In this document: piece by piece, positions 16,924 through 24,452 of the stretch | Layout: every line of letters starts with the position of its first letter | Position numbering within the stretch: position 1 is the stretch's first letter | Source: Cytophagaceae bacterium | GTDB taxonomy: Bacteria > Bacteroidota > Bacteroidia > Cytophagales > Spirosomataceae | Assembly: GCA_016722655.1 (NCBI GenBank) | Contig: JADKIR010000004.1 | Coordinates: 310,001-374,000, forward strand | Direction of reading: 5' to 3' | DNA: 64,000 bases | Translations under genes and position numbers: made by a program | The notes under the pieces: model-generated | The model's input: the letters and a program-made list of their open reading frames with translations, nothing else | Database searches by the model: none | Told to the model about the DNA's origin: nothing

Positions 16924-18336
16924 TTGGGAAAATTACTTCGAAAAACAAACCCAATAAAAGTGCAACCGGAATTATTTGAAAATGATTTCTTTGAAAATCT
17001 GAGACAAACAGAATATGCAAATCTGGAAGAGTCAGGGCAGATTTACCTTGATTTTACAGGGGGAAATCTATACCCTAAAAGCATCGTCGAAAAACACTTT
17101 AATTATTTACTATCAGGTGTTTACGGAAACCCCCACTCCACTAACCCAAGTTCTCGTCAATCAACAATTCATGTCGATGAAGCCAGAAAAGCGGTATTGG
17201 ATTATTTCAGTGCCGGGGACGATTATTATTGCATATTTACTTCTAATGCATCGGCTGCCCTACAAATAGTGGGCGAATGTTATCCTTTTTCTTCTGAATC
17301 GGTTTTTTTGCTCACTGCTGACAATCATAATTCAGTTAACGGAATCAGGGAATATTGCAAGCTCAAGGGCGGGCATTATCAATATATTCAGCTCAACTAT
17401 GAAGACCTGAAAATTAATGCTCAAAAACTGGAAGAAGGCCTGAATGGCTTTGAAAAAGAGACCAATAAGCTTTTCGCTTTTCCGGGTCAATCCAATGTTT
17501 CCGGCATAAAACATCCCCTCGAATTAATTGAAAAAGCCCATAAAAAAGGCTGGGATGTTTTGCTCGACGCTGCTGCATTTGTACCCACATCCAAACTTGA
17601 TCTGACCCAATATAAGCCTGATTATGTGTCGGTTTCGTTTTACAAAATCTTTGGATACCCTACCGGCCTGGGTTGCTTGTTATTAAAAAAAGACAAATTT
17701 GCGAAGCTTAAAAAGCCTTGGTTTGCAGGTGGGACAGTAACTTGGGTATCAGTCAATTATGAAAGTTACTTTTTGACTGAAAACCACGAAAGATTTGAAA
17801 ACGGAACAGTAAATTATCTGGAAATTCCTGCTATAAAAAATGGTCTGGAGTTTATTCAAAAAATAGGAATTGAGAAAATTTCGGACAGAATAAAATCTCT
17901 GAATGCTTATTTGATTCATCAGTTTGAAAACCTCAAACACAGCAATGGCGAAACTTTATTTAACTTTTTTGGCACAAAAAATCATGATGAAAAGGGCGGA
18001 ACTTTCATTTTCAATGTAAAAGGAGCCGACGGAAAGCAGTTTCCGTTTGAGTTGGTAGAGCAAAAAGCAAATGAAAGGTTAATTTCGGTCCGAACCGGCT
18101 GCTTTTGCAATCCTGGCATTGATGAGGTCAACAGCTGTGTGACTACCGATGAACTGGCCGAATTTTACACCAGTCGTGACCATGGAAGTTATCATGACTG
18201 GGTGACATTTGTAGGCAAAATCAGAGGGGCAATCCGACTTTCGGTGGGTATTGCCACCACCCAAAGCGACCTGGACACATTTTTTGGTTTTGTTACCGAA
18301 ACATTCAAAGATAAAAACACCCAAGACCTTATCTGA
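16924..18336 (+). CDS. Class V aminotransferase, MOCOS/cysteine-desulfurase-like; start uncertain
   Basis: About 470 residues of a PLP-dependent fold type I enzyme. The PLP lysine lies in SVSFYKIFGYPTGLG, nearly the same as in molybdenum-cofactor sulfurases, and the active-site cysteine is in VRTGCFCNPG. These point to the MOCOS N-terminal-like branch, which takes sulfur from cysteine as an enzyme persulfide. The MOSC domain of eukaryotic MOCOS is absent. The start is odd: no ATG opens this frame. Possible starts are TTG 16924 or GTG 16960. The good ATG at 16902 is in another frame and would join this one if the five-T run at 16921-16925 had four T. It overlaps the next gene by one base. Confidence 0.8.
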   Translation: MGKLLRKTNPIKVQPELFENDFFENLRQTEYANLEESGQIYLDFTGGNLYPKSIVEKHFNYLLSGVYGNPHSTNPSSRQSTIHVDEARKAVLDYFSAGDDYYCIFTSNASAALQIVGECYPFSSESVFLLTADNHNSVNGIREYCKLKGGHYQYIQLNYEDLKINAQKLEEGLNGFEKETNKLFAFPGQSNVSGIKHPLELIEKAHKKGWDVLLDAAAFVPTSKLDLTQYKPDYVSVSFYKIFGYPTGLGCLLLKKDKFAKLKKPWFAGGTVTWVSVNYESYFLTENHERFENGTVNYLEIPAIKNGLEFIQKIGIEKISDRIKSLNAYLIHQFENLKHSNGETLFNFFGTKNHDEKGGTFIFNVKGADGKQFPFELVEQKANERLISVRTGCFCNPGIDEVNSCVTTDELAEFYTSRDHGSYHDWVTFVGKIRGAIRLSVGIATTQSDLDTFFGFVTETFKDKNTQDLI

Positions 18337-19175
18337 TGATACTCATAGCCGAATCAGGATCTACCAAAACCGACTGGAGACTGCTGGGAGAAAAAACAGT
18401 AGCCAAAACCGAAACCATCGGACTCAATCCTTATTTTGTGGATGCTGACCAAATCGCCTACGAGATAAAGCCTTTCATTGAAAACTGTTTAGAAAAAATC
18501 ACTGAGGTTCATTTTTATGGAACAGGGATAACCGATGACAGTAAATCTGAAATTGTAAAATCCGGAATCCTGAAAGCCCTGGGTTATGAAACCAAAGTGT
18601 TTACATATTCCGATGTAATTGCTGCTGCAAGAGCACTTTTTGGAAGAAAAGAAGGAATCGCCTGTATTTTGGGAACGGGTTCAAATTCCTGCTTGTGGGA
18701 TGGAGAAAAAATTAGCTTCCAGATTCCTCCGCTAGGATTTTGGCTGGGAGATGAAGGCAGTGGCGGACATTTGGGAAAACTACTTTTGTTAGATTATTTA
18801 CATAAAGAAATGCCAGGTGATATTCTGGAAATATTTGAAAAAAAATACGGCATTCTGACCCGATCTGAAATACTAACCAAAGCTTATAAAGAAGACAAAC
18901 CCAACAAATATTTTGCCGGATTTTCAGTTTTTTTATCGGAAAACAGGGAAAATGTTTATTGTAAAAAACTAATCGAAAATTCTTTTTCTCAATATCTGGA
19001 AAAATATTTATTGAAATACCCACAAAGAGCTGAATATCAAATAGCTTTCGTGGGCTCCATCGCTTTTTTTTACAAAGATATCCTTGAGGAAATTTGTAAA
19101 AAGCACGGTATTGAAATCAGCAAAATCATAGAAAAACCAATGGATGAACTCCAGCGATTTCACCAGAATGATTGA
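18336..19175 (+). CDS. BadF/BadG-type ATPase, probable N-acetylglucosamine kinase
   Basis: A 279-residue ASKHA-fold kinase. The first phosphate loop is MILIAESGSTKTDW. The second is ACILGTGSNSCLWDG, and the adenosine/regulatory segment is GFWLGDEGSGGHLGK. Bacteroidota proteins of this length and pattern are usually annotated as N-acetylglucosamine kinases, which would return cell-wall or chitin GlcNAc to metabolism. Benzoyl-CoA reductase activators share the fold but carry a cluster-binding CxxC that is not seen here. Stop and start of the two genes share one base (TGATG), so translation is probably coupled to the aminotransferase gene. Confidence 0.82.
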   Translation: MILIAESGSTKTDWRLLGEKTVAKTETIGLNPYFVDADQIAYEIKPFIENCLEKITEVHFYGTGITDDSKSEIVKSGILKALGYETKVFTYSDVIAAARALFGRKEGIACILGTGSNSCLWDGEKISFQIPPLGFWLGDEGSGGHLGKLLLLDYLHKEMPGDILEIFEKKYGILTRSEILTKAYKEDKPNKYFAGFSVFLSENRENVYCKKLIENSFSQYLEKYLLKYPQRAEYQIAFVGSIAFFYKDILEEICKKHGIEISKIIEKPMDELQRFHQND

Positions 19176-19257
19176 ATTTCATTTTCAGATTATTGACCTA
19201 AAACCAACCCATTTAAGTAACATTTCTCACACTACGAAAAGAATAAAGAAACTTTTT

Positions 19258-19281
19258 GAATATGAAAATATGTTCATATTC
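19258..19281. other. AT-rich inverted repeat
   Basis: GAATATGAA-aatatg-TTCATATTC has perfect nine-base arms. It lies between the kinase gene and the DUF983 promoter, 43 bases before the -7 element, so it could be an operator. It has no T tract and is unlikely to be a terminator. Confidence 0.35.
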
Positions 19282-19323
19282 TAGAATAGTTAAAAAATAT
19301 ATTTTTAAGCCAAACATATTTGG

Positions 19324-19331
19324 TAATTTTG
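19324..19331 (+). promoter_or_regulatory. -7 promoter element for DUF983-trx
   Basis: TAATTTTG matches TAnnTTTG and lies 21 bases before the DUF983 start codon. Confidence 0.5.
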
Positions 19332-19352
19332 CCATAAAAAGCAAATCAAAGT

Positions 19353-19736
19353 ATGGGAAAGCTGATATCAGCAGTAAAAATGAAATGCCCCAGATGCGGG
19401 GAAGGCGAATTGTACGACAGAAGCACTCTGATACCCAAAGCCGGAATGTTTTCAATGAATACACATTGTAGTGAATGTGGATTAAAATATGAAAAGGAAA
19501 TGGGCTTTTTTTATGGTGCTATGTATATTTCATATATGCTGAATATCGCCCTTTTTGTGACAGCTACAGTGGGTTATTATCTGTTTTTAGAAGATAAAGT
19601 TGATGGCACCTGGTATATTTTGGGTTATGTTTTGTTAACATTTTTATTGATTAGGTGGATATACCGTATGTCGCGATCAATATGGCTTATGTTTTTTATC
19701 TCTTATGATCCTGAAAAAAAAGAAATTATAAAATGA
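19353..19736 (+). CDS. DUF983 family membrane protein
   Basis: A 127-residue protein with an N-terminal zinc-ribbon-like part, CPRCGEGEL and HCSECGLKYE, giving two CxxC pairs. Two membrane segments follow at about residues 54-76 and 84-103. This is the usual make-up of DUF983, a family of unknown function often found near cytochrome oxidase genes; no such genes are here. The stop overlaps the thioredoxin start by four bases (ATGA), which suggests coupled translation of a cysteine-rich membrane protein and a thiol-redox protein. Confidence 0.88.
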   Translation: MGKLISAVKMKCPRCGEGELYDRSTLIPKAGMFSMNTHCSECGLKYEKEMGFFYGAMYISYMLNIALFVTATVGYYLFLEDKVDGTWYILGYVLLTFLLIRWIYRMSRSIWLMFFISYDPEKKEIIK

Positions 19737-20044
19737 ATAATAAAATGACTGGAAATTTTAATGATCTCATAAATTCTGACAAACCTGTTTTGATTGATTT
19801 TTCTGCAGAATGGTGCGGACCTTGCAAGGCATTGGCTCCAATATTGAAACAATTGGCAGGTGAAATGGGTGATAAAATAAGAATTGTAAAAATTGATACA
19901 GACAAAAATCCTTCTTTGTCACGCAAATACAACATTTCAGGAGTACCCACGATGATGATTTTCAAAAATGGACAGCAAAAATGGCGTCAAAGTGGTGTAT
20001 TGCCTATGCATCAAATCAAACAAATTGTGAGTAATTTTTTGTAA
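19733..20044 (+). CDS. trxA: Thioredoxin
   Basis: A 103-residue thioredoxin with the active site AEWCGPCKALAP near residue 28 and the cis-proline segment ISGVPTMMIFKNG. It lacks a signal peptide, so it is a cytoplasmic dithiol reductant. Start and stop of the two genes overlap with the DUF983 gene, and a strong terminator follows. The start could also be the second Met (residue 5); nothing decides between them. Confidence 0.93.
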   Translation: MNNKMTGNFNDLINSDKPVLIDFSAEWCGPCKALAPILKQLAGEMGDKIRIVKIDTDKNPSLSRKYNISGVPTMMIFKNGQQKWRQSGVLPMHQIKQIVSNFL

Positions 20045-20066
20045 AAAAGACTATTCGTACATTGAG

Positions 20067-20093
20067 CCGGTTTATTTTAAACCGGTTTTTTTT
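20067..20093 (+). terminator. Rho-independent terminator after trxA
   Basis: CCGGTTTA-ttt-TAAACCGG is a perfect eight-pair stem followed by eight T, beginning 22 bases after the trxA stop. Confidence 0.93.
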
Positions 20094-20149
20094 GTTTCAA
20101 GTCTTCTAAAAATATGTCTATTGACATTTAAAATTGCTATTTCAAAGGT

Positions 20150-20157
20150 TATTTTTG
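20150..20157 (+). promoter_or_regulatory. Possible -7 element for the TonB receptor gene
   Basis: TATTTTTG matches TAnnTTTG, 39 bases before the receptor start. TTGACA at 20121-20126 is too far upstream for a normal -33 box. Confidence 0.4.
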
Positions 20158-20196
20158 CTGAAATAAACCGTTTTTTTAGTTTTAAAAACCTTCTCA

Positions 20197-22620
20197 ATGA
20201 AATACATCTACATTTTAGTTTGTCTAATATTTTCAGGATCTGTTTTTGCCCAACTCACCCAAAATATCCGAGGGAAAATCGTGGACAAAGAAGCCAAATA
20301 TGGCATCCCGGGGGTTTCGGTAATGGTAGTTGGCATGCCCACGCTAGGCAATGTAACCGACGAAGAAGGCAATTTTAAAATCAATAAAGTACCCGTAGGT
20401 CGTCAAACCTTAAAAGTCACCTATGTAGGATATAAAGAGTTACTAATCAATAATATAGTAGTGGATGCCGGAAAAGAGGTAATCCTTAATCTGGAAATGG
20501 AAGAAGCTCCAATGCAGCTGAACGAAGTGATTGTAAAAGCCCGTCGAAATGGTGAAGCTTCCAATGAAATGGCCACTATCTCTGCCCGACAGTTTTCAGT
20601 TGAAGAAACCAACCGCTATGCGGGTAGCCGTGGGGAGCCCGCACGTATGGCTTCCAACTTTGCCGGAGTACAGGGTGCCGATGATTCCAGAAGCGATATA
20701 GTAATACGTGGAAATTCCCCGTCGGGTGTATTGTGGAGGGTAGAAGGTGTGAGTATTCCCAATCCTAATCACTTTGCTATTCCGGGCACCTCAGGCGGAC
20801 CAGTAAGTATAATCAACAATAAATATTTGACCAATTCCGACTTTTTCACTGGGGCTTTTCCGGCAGAATTTGGCAATAGTATCTCGGGGGTTTTCGACCT
20901 GAAACTCAGAAACGGAAACAACCAGAGCCATGAAATGATGGCACAGTTTGGATTTTTGGGCACTGAAGCCATGGCCGAGGGACCCTTAAATAAAGACAAA
21001 GGCTCTTCTTATCTTTTGACTTATCGATATGCCAACCTTTGGCTATTCAATAAAATCGGTATCGACATTGGTACCCAGGCAGTTCCAAAATATCAGGATG
21101 GGTTTTTCAGGTTTAATTTTCCTAAAAAAAATGGAGCGAGTGTGGCCCTTTGGGGCTTTGCAGGAAATAGCACCGTTGACATCATGATCAGTGAACAAAC
21201 CACCGAAGACCGGAATATCTTTGGCTCAAATGACCGCGACCAGTATTTTTCTTCCAGAATTGGTGTGGCGGGTTTAACTTACTCCAAACCTTTAAATAAA
21301 ACCACTTTTCTGAAAGCCACACTGGCGGCATCGACCAATGCCGTTGATGCCAACCATGATTATGTGCTTTTTAATTATGATGACCAGGGTAATCCTAAAA
21401 CCATGGGTAATAAATTTATTATTGACCAGATCATACCTATCATGGATTATACTTTTAAAGAGAATAAATTACATGGAGTGATTTCTATAAATAAGAAGTT
21501 TTCGACCAGAAGTACACTCAAAGCAGGTTTGAATCTAGACCTTAATAATTTTTACTCTTACGACAGTGCCCGTACTGTGGTAGGCTACCCAAAACTAATC
21601 ATAAGCTCATGGCAAAACCGCTGGAAATCTGATGATTATTATGTTACTGCCCAACCCTATGCCCAATGGAAATATACTATTTCTCCAACACTCTCTGCAA
21701 ACATTGGGGTAACAGGATTATTTAGTACTATAAACAAAAATTCTGTTTCGCCGATTGAACCTCGTGCCGGTCTTAACTGGGATGTAGCTCAAGGCCAAAA
21801 AATAAATCTGGCAACTGGTTTACACTCCAACTTACAGTCTAATTATACGTATTTCTATGGAAATGAAAGTCTGAGTGGTAGATTTATCTATAACAATCGT
21901 GACATGGGGCTTACCAAAAGCTGGCATTTTGTGGCGGGTTACAATACCCTTCTGGGCAAAAACATGCGGTTGATGTTTGAAACTTATTATCAGTATTTAT
22001 TCAATATTCCGGTCGAAAAAAGTCCTTCCTCATTCTCAATGGTTAACACCGGAGCAGCTTTCTCACGGATTTTCCCTGAAAAATTAGTAAATGAGGGTAC
22101 CGGCCGAAACTACGGCGTAGAACTTACCCTGGAGAAATTCTTCAGTCAGGGATATTATTTCCTGGTAACCTCCTCGCTTTTTGATGCCAAATACAAAGGT
22201 TCTGATGGAGTTTTGAGAAATTCGGATTTCAACGGAAAATACGCCGGCAATTTCCTTTTTGCCAAAGAATTCAAACTCAAAAGATCGAGTATTGACCTTG
22301 GGGCTAAATGGACCATGGTGGGTGGCCGCTGGTACGGACCGGTAGATGAAGCAAAAACAATTGCTGCTCAGGAAATTATCTACAAAAGCGAAACCAGAAA
22401 CTCATTACAATTTGATCCTTATCGCAGACTTGACCTAAAAGTAGATTACAAAATCAACCGTAAAGGACTGACCCATACAATTGCTGTTGATCTGGTTAAT
22501 ATTTTGGGAATTCAGAACATTCTGTCAATGAGTTATGCTCCGCAGCCTGATGGTAGTTTTATCAAAACTGAATATCAGCTGGGCTTTTTACCGGTATTTT
22601 TCTATCGGGTAGATTTTTGA
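20197..22620 (+). CDS. TonB-dependent outer-membrane receptor
   Basis: An 807-residue receptor. The signal peptide ends near SVFAQ (about residue 19). A CarboxypepD_reg-like beta domain follows (about 24-108; GKIVDKEAKYGIPGVSVMV). Next come the plug (about 120-250; SDIVIRGNSPSGVLWRVEG, SGGPVSIINN) and the barrel to the C-terminal ...FFYRVDF with a terminal phenylalanine. It imports a substrate across the outer membrane using TonB energy. It is not a SusC: it is shorter, lacks the usual SusC signature stretch, and no SusD gene follows. The ligand is unknown. A Gfo/Idh/MocA gene and a lipoprotein gene follow in the same direction. Confidence 0.9.
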   Translation: MKYIYILVCLIFSGSVFAQLTQNIRGKIVDKEAKYGIPGVSVMVVGMPTLGNVTDEEGNFKINKVPVGRQTLKVTYVGYKELLINNIVVDAGKEVILNLEMEEAPMQLNEVIVKARRNGEASNEMATISARQFSVEETNRYAGSRGEPARMASNFAGVQGADDSRSDIVIRGNSPSGVLWRVEGVSIPNPNHFAIPGTSGGPVSIINNKYLTNSDFFTGAFPAEFGNSISGVFDLKLRNGNNQSHEMMAQFGFLGTEAMAEGPLNKDKGSSYLLTYRYANLWLFNKIGIDIGTQAVPKYQDGFFRFNFPKKNGASVALWGFAGNSTVDIMISEQTTEDRNIFGSNDRDQYFSSRIGVAGLTYSKPLNKTTFLKATLAASTNAVDANHDYVLFNYDDQGNPKTMGNKFIIDQIIPIMDYTFKENKLHGVISINKKFSTRSTLKAGLNLDLNNFYSYDSARTVVGYPKLIISSWQNRWKSDDYYVTAQPYAQWKYTISPTLSANIGVTGLFSTINKNSVSPIEPRAGLNWDVAQGQKINLATGLHSNLQSNYTYFYGNESLSGRFIYNNRDMGLTKSWHFVAGYNTLLGKNMRLMFETYYQYLFNIPVEKSPSSFSMVNTGAAFSRIFPEKLVNEGTGRNYGVELTLEKFFSQGYYFLVTSSLFDAKYKGSDGVLRNSDFNGKYAGNFLFAKEFKLKRSSIDLGAKWTMVGGRWYGPVDEAKTIAAQEIIYKSETRNSLQFDPYRRLDLKVDYKINRKGLTHTIAVDLVNILGIQNILSMSYAPQPDGSFIKTEYQLGFLPVFFYRVDF

Positions 22621-22702
22621 TTTAATTGTAAACCATAAAAAACTTTCCGGGAAACATTCTTTTTTGTTAAATTTCAGGAATTATTCAACCAAAAAAAGAA
22701 TC

Positions 22703-23800
22703 ATGAAAAATTCAAGAAGAGATTTCCTGAAAAAAATATCAGTAGCGGGTATTTTAACACCCCTAATTTCAGAGGATGCTTTGAGCTATCCGGTTATTAC
22801 CGAAAGAAAGCTCAGGGTTGCACTATGTGGCCTGGGCTCATATGCTACTAATCAGCTTGCTCCGGGAATCGAGAAATCAAAAAACTGTGAACTGGTAGGA
22901 ATTGTGACCGGAACCCCTGAAAAAGCCACCAAATGGAAGGAAAAATATAAGCTACAAGACAAAAACATATATAATTACGAAAACTTTGACCAGATTGCCA
23001 CCAACCCTGACATCGATGTAGTGTATATTGTACTTCCCAATTCTATGCATGCCGATTTTGTGATTCGTACAGCCAAAGCCGGCAAACATGTGATTACAGA
23101 AAAACCTATGTCGGTTTCGGTGAAAGAGGCCAAAGAAATGATTGAGGTTTGTCAAAAAGCAGGGGTAAAACTAGGCGTTGGCTACAGACTTCACTATGAA
23201 CCTTTTACACAAGAAATCATGCGATTGGTAAAAGATAAAGATTTTGGAAAAGTAAAATTTGTAGAGACGAAATTTGCCTGGAGAAACCGAAATCCAAATG
23301 CCTGGCGTATGCAAAACAAATATTCGGGTGGCGGAGCCTTGATGGATGTGGGCATTTATTGTATCAATGCAAGTCGCTATGCCACCGGAGAGGAGCCTAT
23401 TTCGGTAACAGCCCAGGCGGTTAAAACCGAACCCGAAATATACCGCGATATTGAAGAAACACTTTTGTGGCAATTGAAATTTCCGTCAGGTGCAATAGCA
23501 AGCGGAATGAGTTCCTACGCTACAAATGCTCAAAAACTTTCGATACATTATGAAACCGGTGGACTTGACCTTGCTCCGGCCTATGACTATGGTCCATTGA
23601 AAGGTAGTACGAATAAAGGGCCACTAGAAATGCCTGTAGTCCATCATCAAGCCTATCAAATGGACGGATTTGCCGATGCAATTCTCAATAACAAGCCGAT
23701 TCTAACCCCTGGCGAAGAAGGACTGAAAGACATGATTATCATTGAAGCCATAAAAAAAGCCGCAAAAACCGGCAAAGAAGTGAAAATAAATATTTTATAA
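22703..23800 (+). CDS. Exported Gfo/Idh/MocA oxidoreductase (glucose-fructose oxidoreductase-like)
   Basis: A 365-residue protein counted from ATG 22703, which opens with a twin-arginine signal, NSRRDFLKK, followed by a hydrophobic stretch. The mature part has the Rossmann strand LRVALCGLGSYA, the EKP motif in HVITEKPMSVS, and the GGGALMDVGIYCINASRY segment of the dehydrogenase domain. Tat export of folded, cofactor-loaded enzyme agrees with the glucose-fructose oxidoreductase type, in which NADP stays bound. A start further upstream at 22664 would hide the Tat signal. The neighbouring TonB receptor and lipoprotein may belong to the same pathway, but the substrate is not evident. Confidence 0.9.
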   Translation: MKNSRRDFLKKISVAGILTPLISEDALSYPVITERKLRVALCGLGSYATNQLAPGIEKSKNCELVGIVTGTPEKATKWKEKYKLQDKNIYNYENFDQIATNPDIDVVYIVLPNSMHADFVIRTAKAGKHVITEKPMSVSVKEAKEMIEVCQKAGVKLGVGYRLHYEPFTQEIMRLVKDKDFGKVKFVETKFAWRNRNPNAWRMQNKYSGGGALMDVGIYCINASRYATGEEPISVTAQAVKTEPEIYRDIEETLLWQLKFPSGAIASGMSSYATNAQKLSIHYETGGLDLAPAYDYGPLKGSTNKGPLEMPVVHHQAYQMDGFADAILNNKPILTPGEEGLKDMIIIEAIKKAAKTGKEVKINIL

Positions 23801-23809
23801 TACATCAAA

Positions 23810-24337
23810 ATGAATTTCAAAAGACTAATTATTGCATTTGCCGCCGTAGTATTAATGATTTCCTGCCAAAATAAAGCAGATCAAACAGATACCACTGCTC
23901 CTCCCACTATTTCTAAATCAACTCAGGACAAAATGGATTCGGTTAAACTGGCTCAGGCCTGGCTGGTGCCGGCAGTTGAAAAATTCTTTAATGAAAACCA
24001 CACCGAAATACTCGAAATATGCACGCCTCAATATGAAGAATATAAAATGGATGCCATCAACGTAGATTATGACGGGGGAATGACCGTGGAACAATTTCAA
24101 AAAAAATGGGCTGGAAAATACAACATAAATCTTGACCAGATCGGGAAGTCATTTTTAATTGGTAATCAGGATAATGGCAAAATAAAATTCCAATCCTGTG
24201 TACCGGTTAATGATACTACTATGGTTTTTGATTGTAAGATCGATGATCCTGACTTTAAAGAGACCTATCATAGAAAAATCAAAGTGGTGGGGCAAAAAGG
24301 AAAATTTTGGATAGATGATGTAGAGGAAATGCCTTAA
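23810..24337 (+). CDS. Lipoprotein of unknown function
   Basis: A 175-residue protein with a lipoprotein signal, AAVVLMISCQNK, lipid-anchored cysteine near residue 19, then a Thr/Ser-rich linker. The mature part has no motif I recognise. It contains FNENHTEILEICTPQYEEYK and a C-terminal beta-rich segment ending GKFWIDDVEEMP, reminiscent of NTF2-like or DUF3828-type folds, but I cannot establish this. It follows the oxidoreductase gene by nine bases and is probably in its operon. Confidence 0.7.
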   Translation: MNFKRLIIAFAAVVLMISCQNKADQTDTTAPPTISKSTQDKMDSVKLAQAWLVPAVEKFFNENHTEILEICTPQYEEYKMDAINVDYDGGMTVEQFQKKWAGKYNINLDQIGKSFLIGNQDNGKIKFQSCVPVNDTTMVFDCKIDDPDFKETYHRKIKVVGQKGKFWIDDVEEMP

Positions 24338-24452
24338 AAAAATACAATCCTCAATAGCACAAAAACCCCTTTCTTAACAATTTCTTAATATTGAGAAAGC
24401 CACAAAAAGTTCAAATATTTCGTATTTTTACATATAAAATAAACCTAAAAAT

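Noticed and set aside
20197..22620. SusC of a glycan-utilisation locus
   Set aside because: The receptor is 807 residues, lacks SusC signature segments, and has no SusD partner; it is better called a general TonB-dependent receptor.
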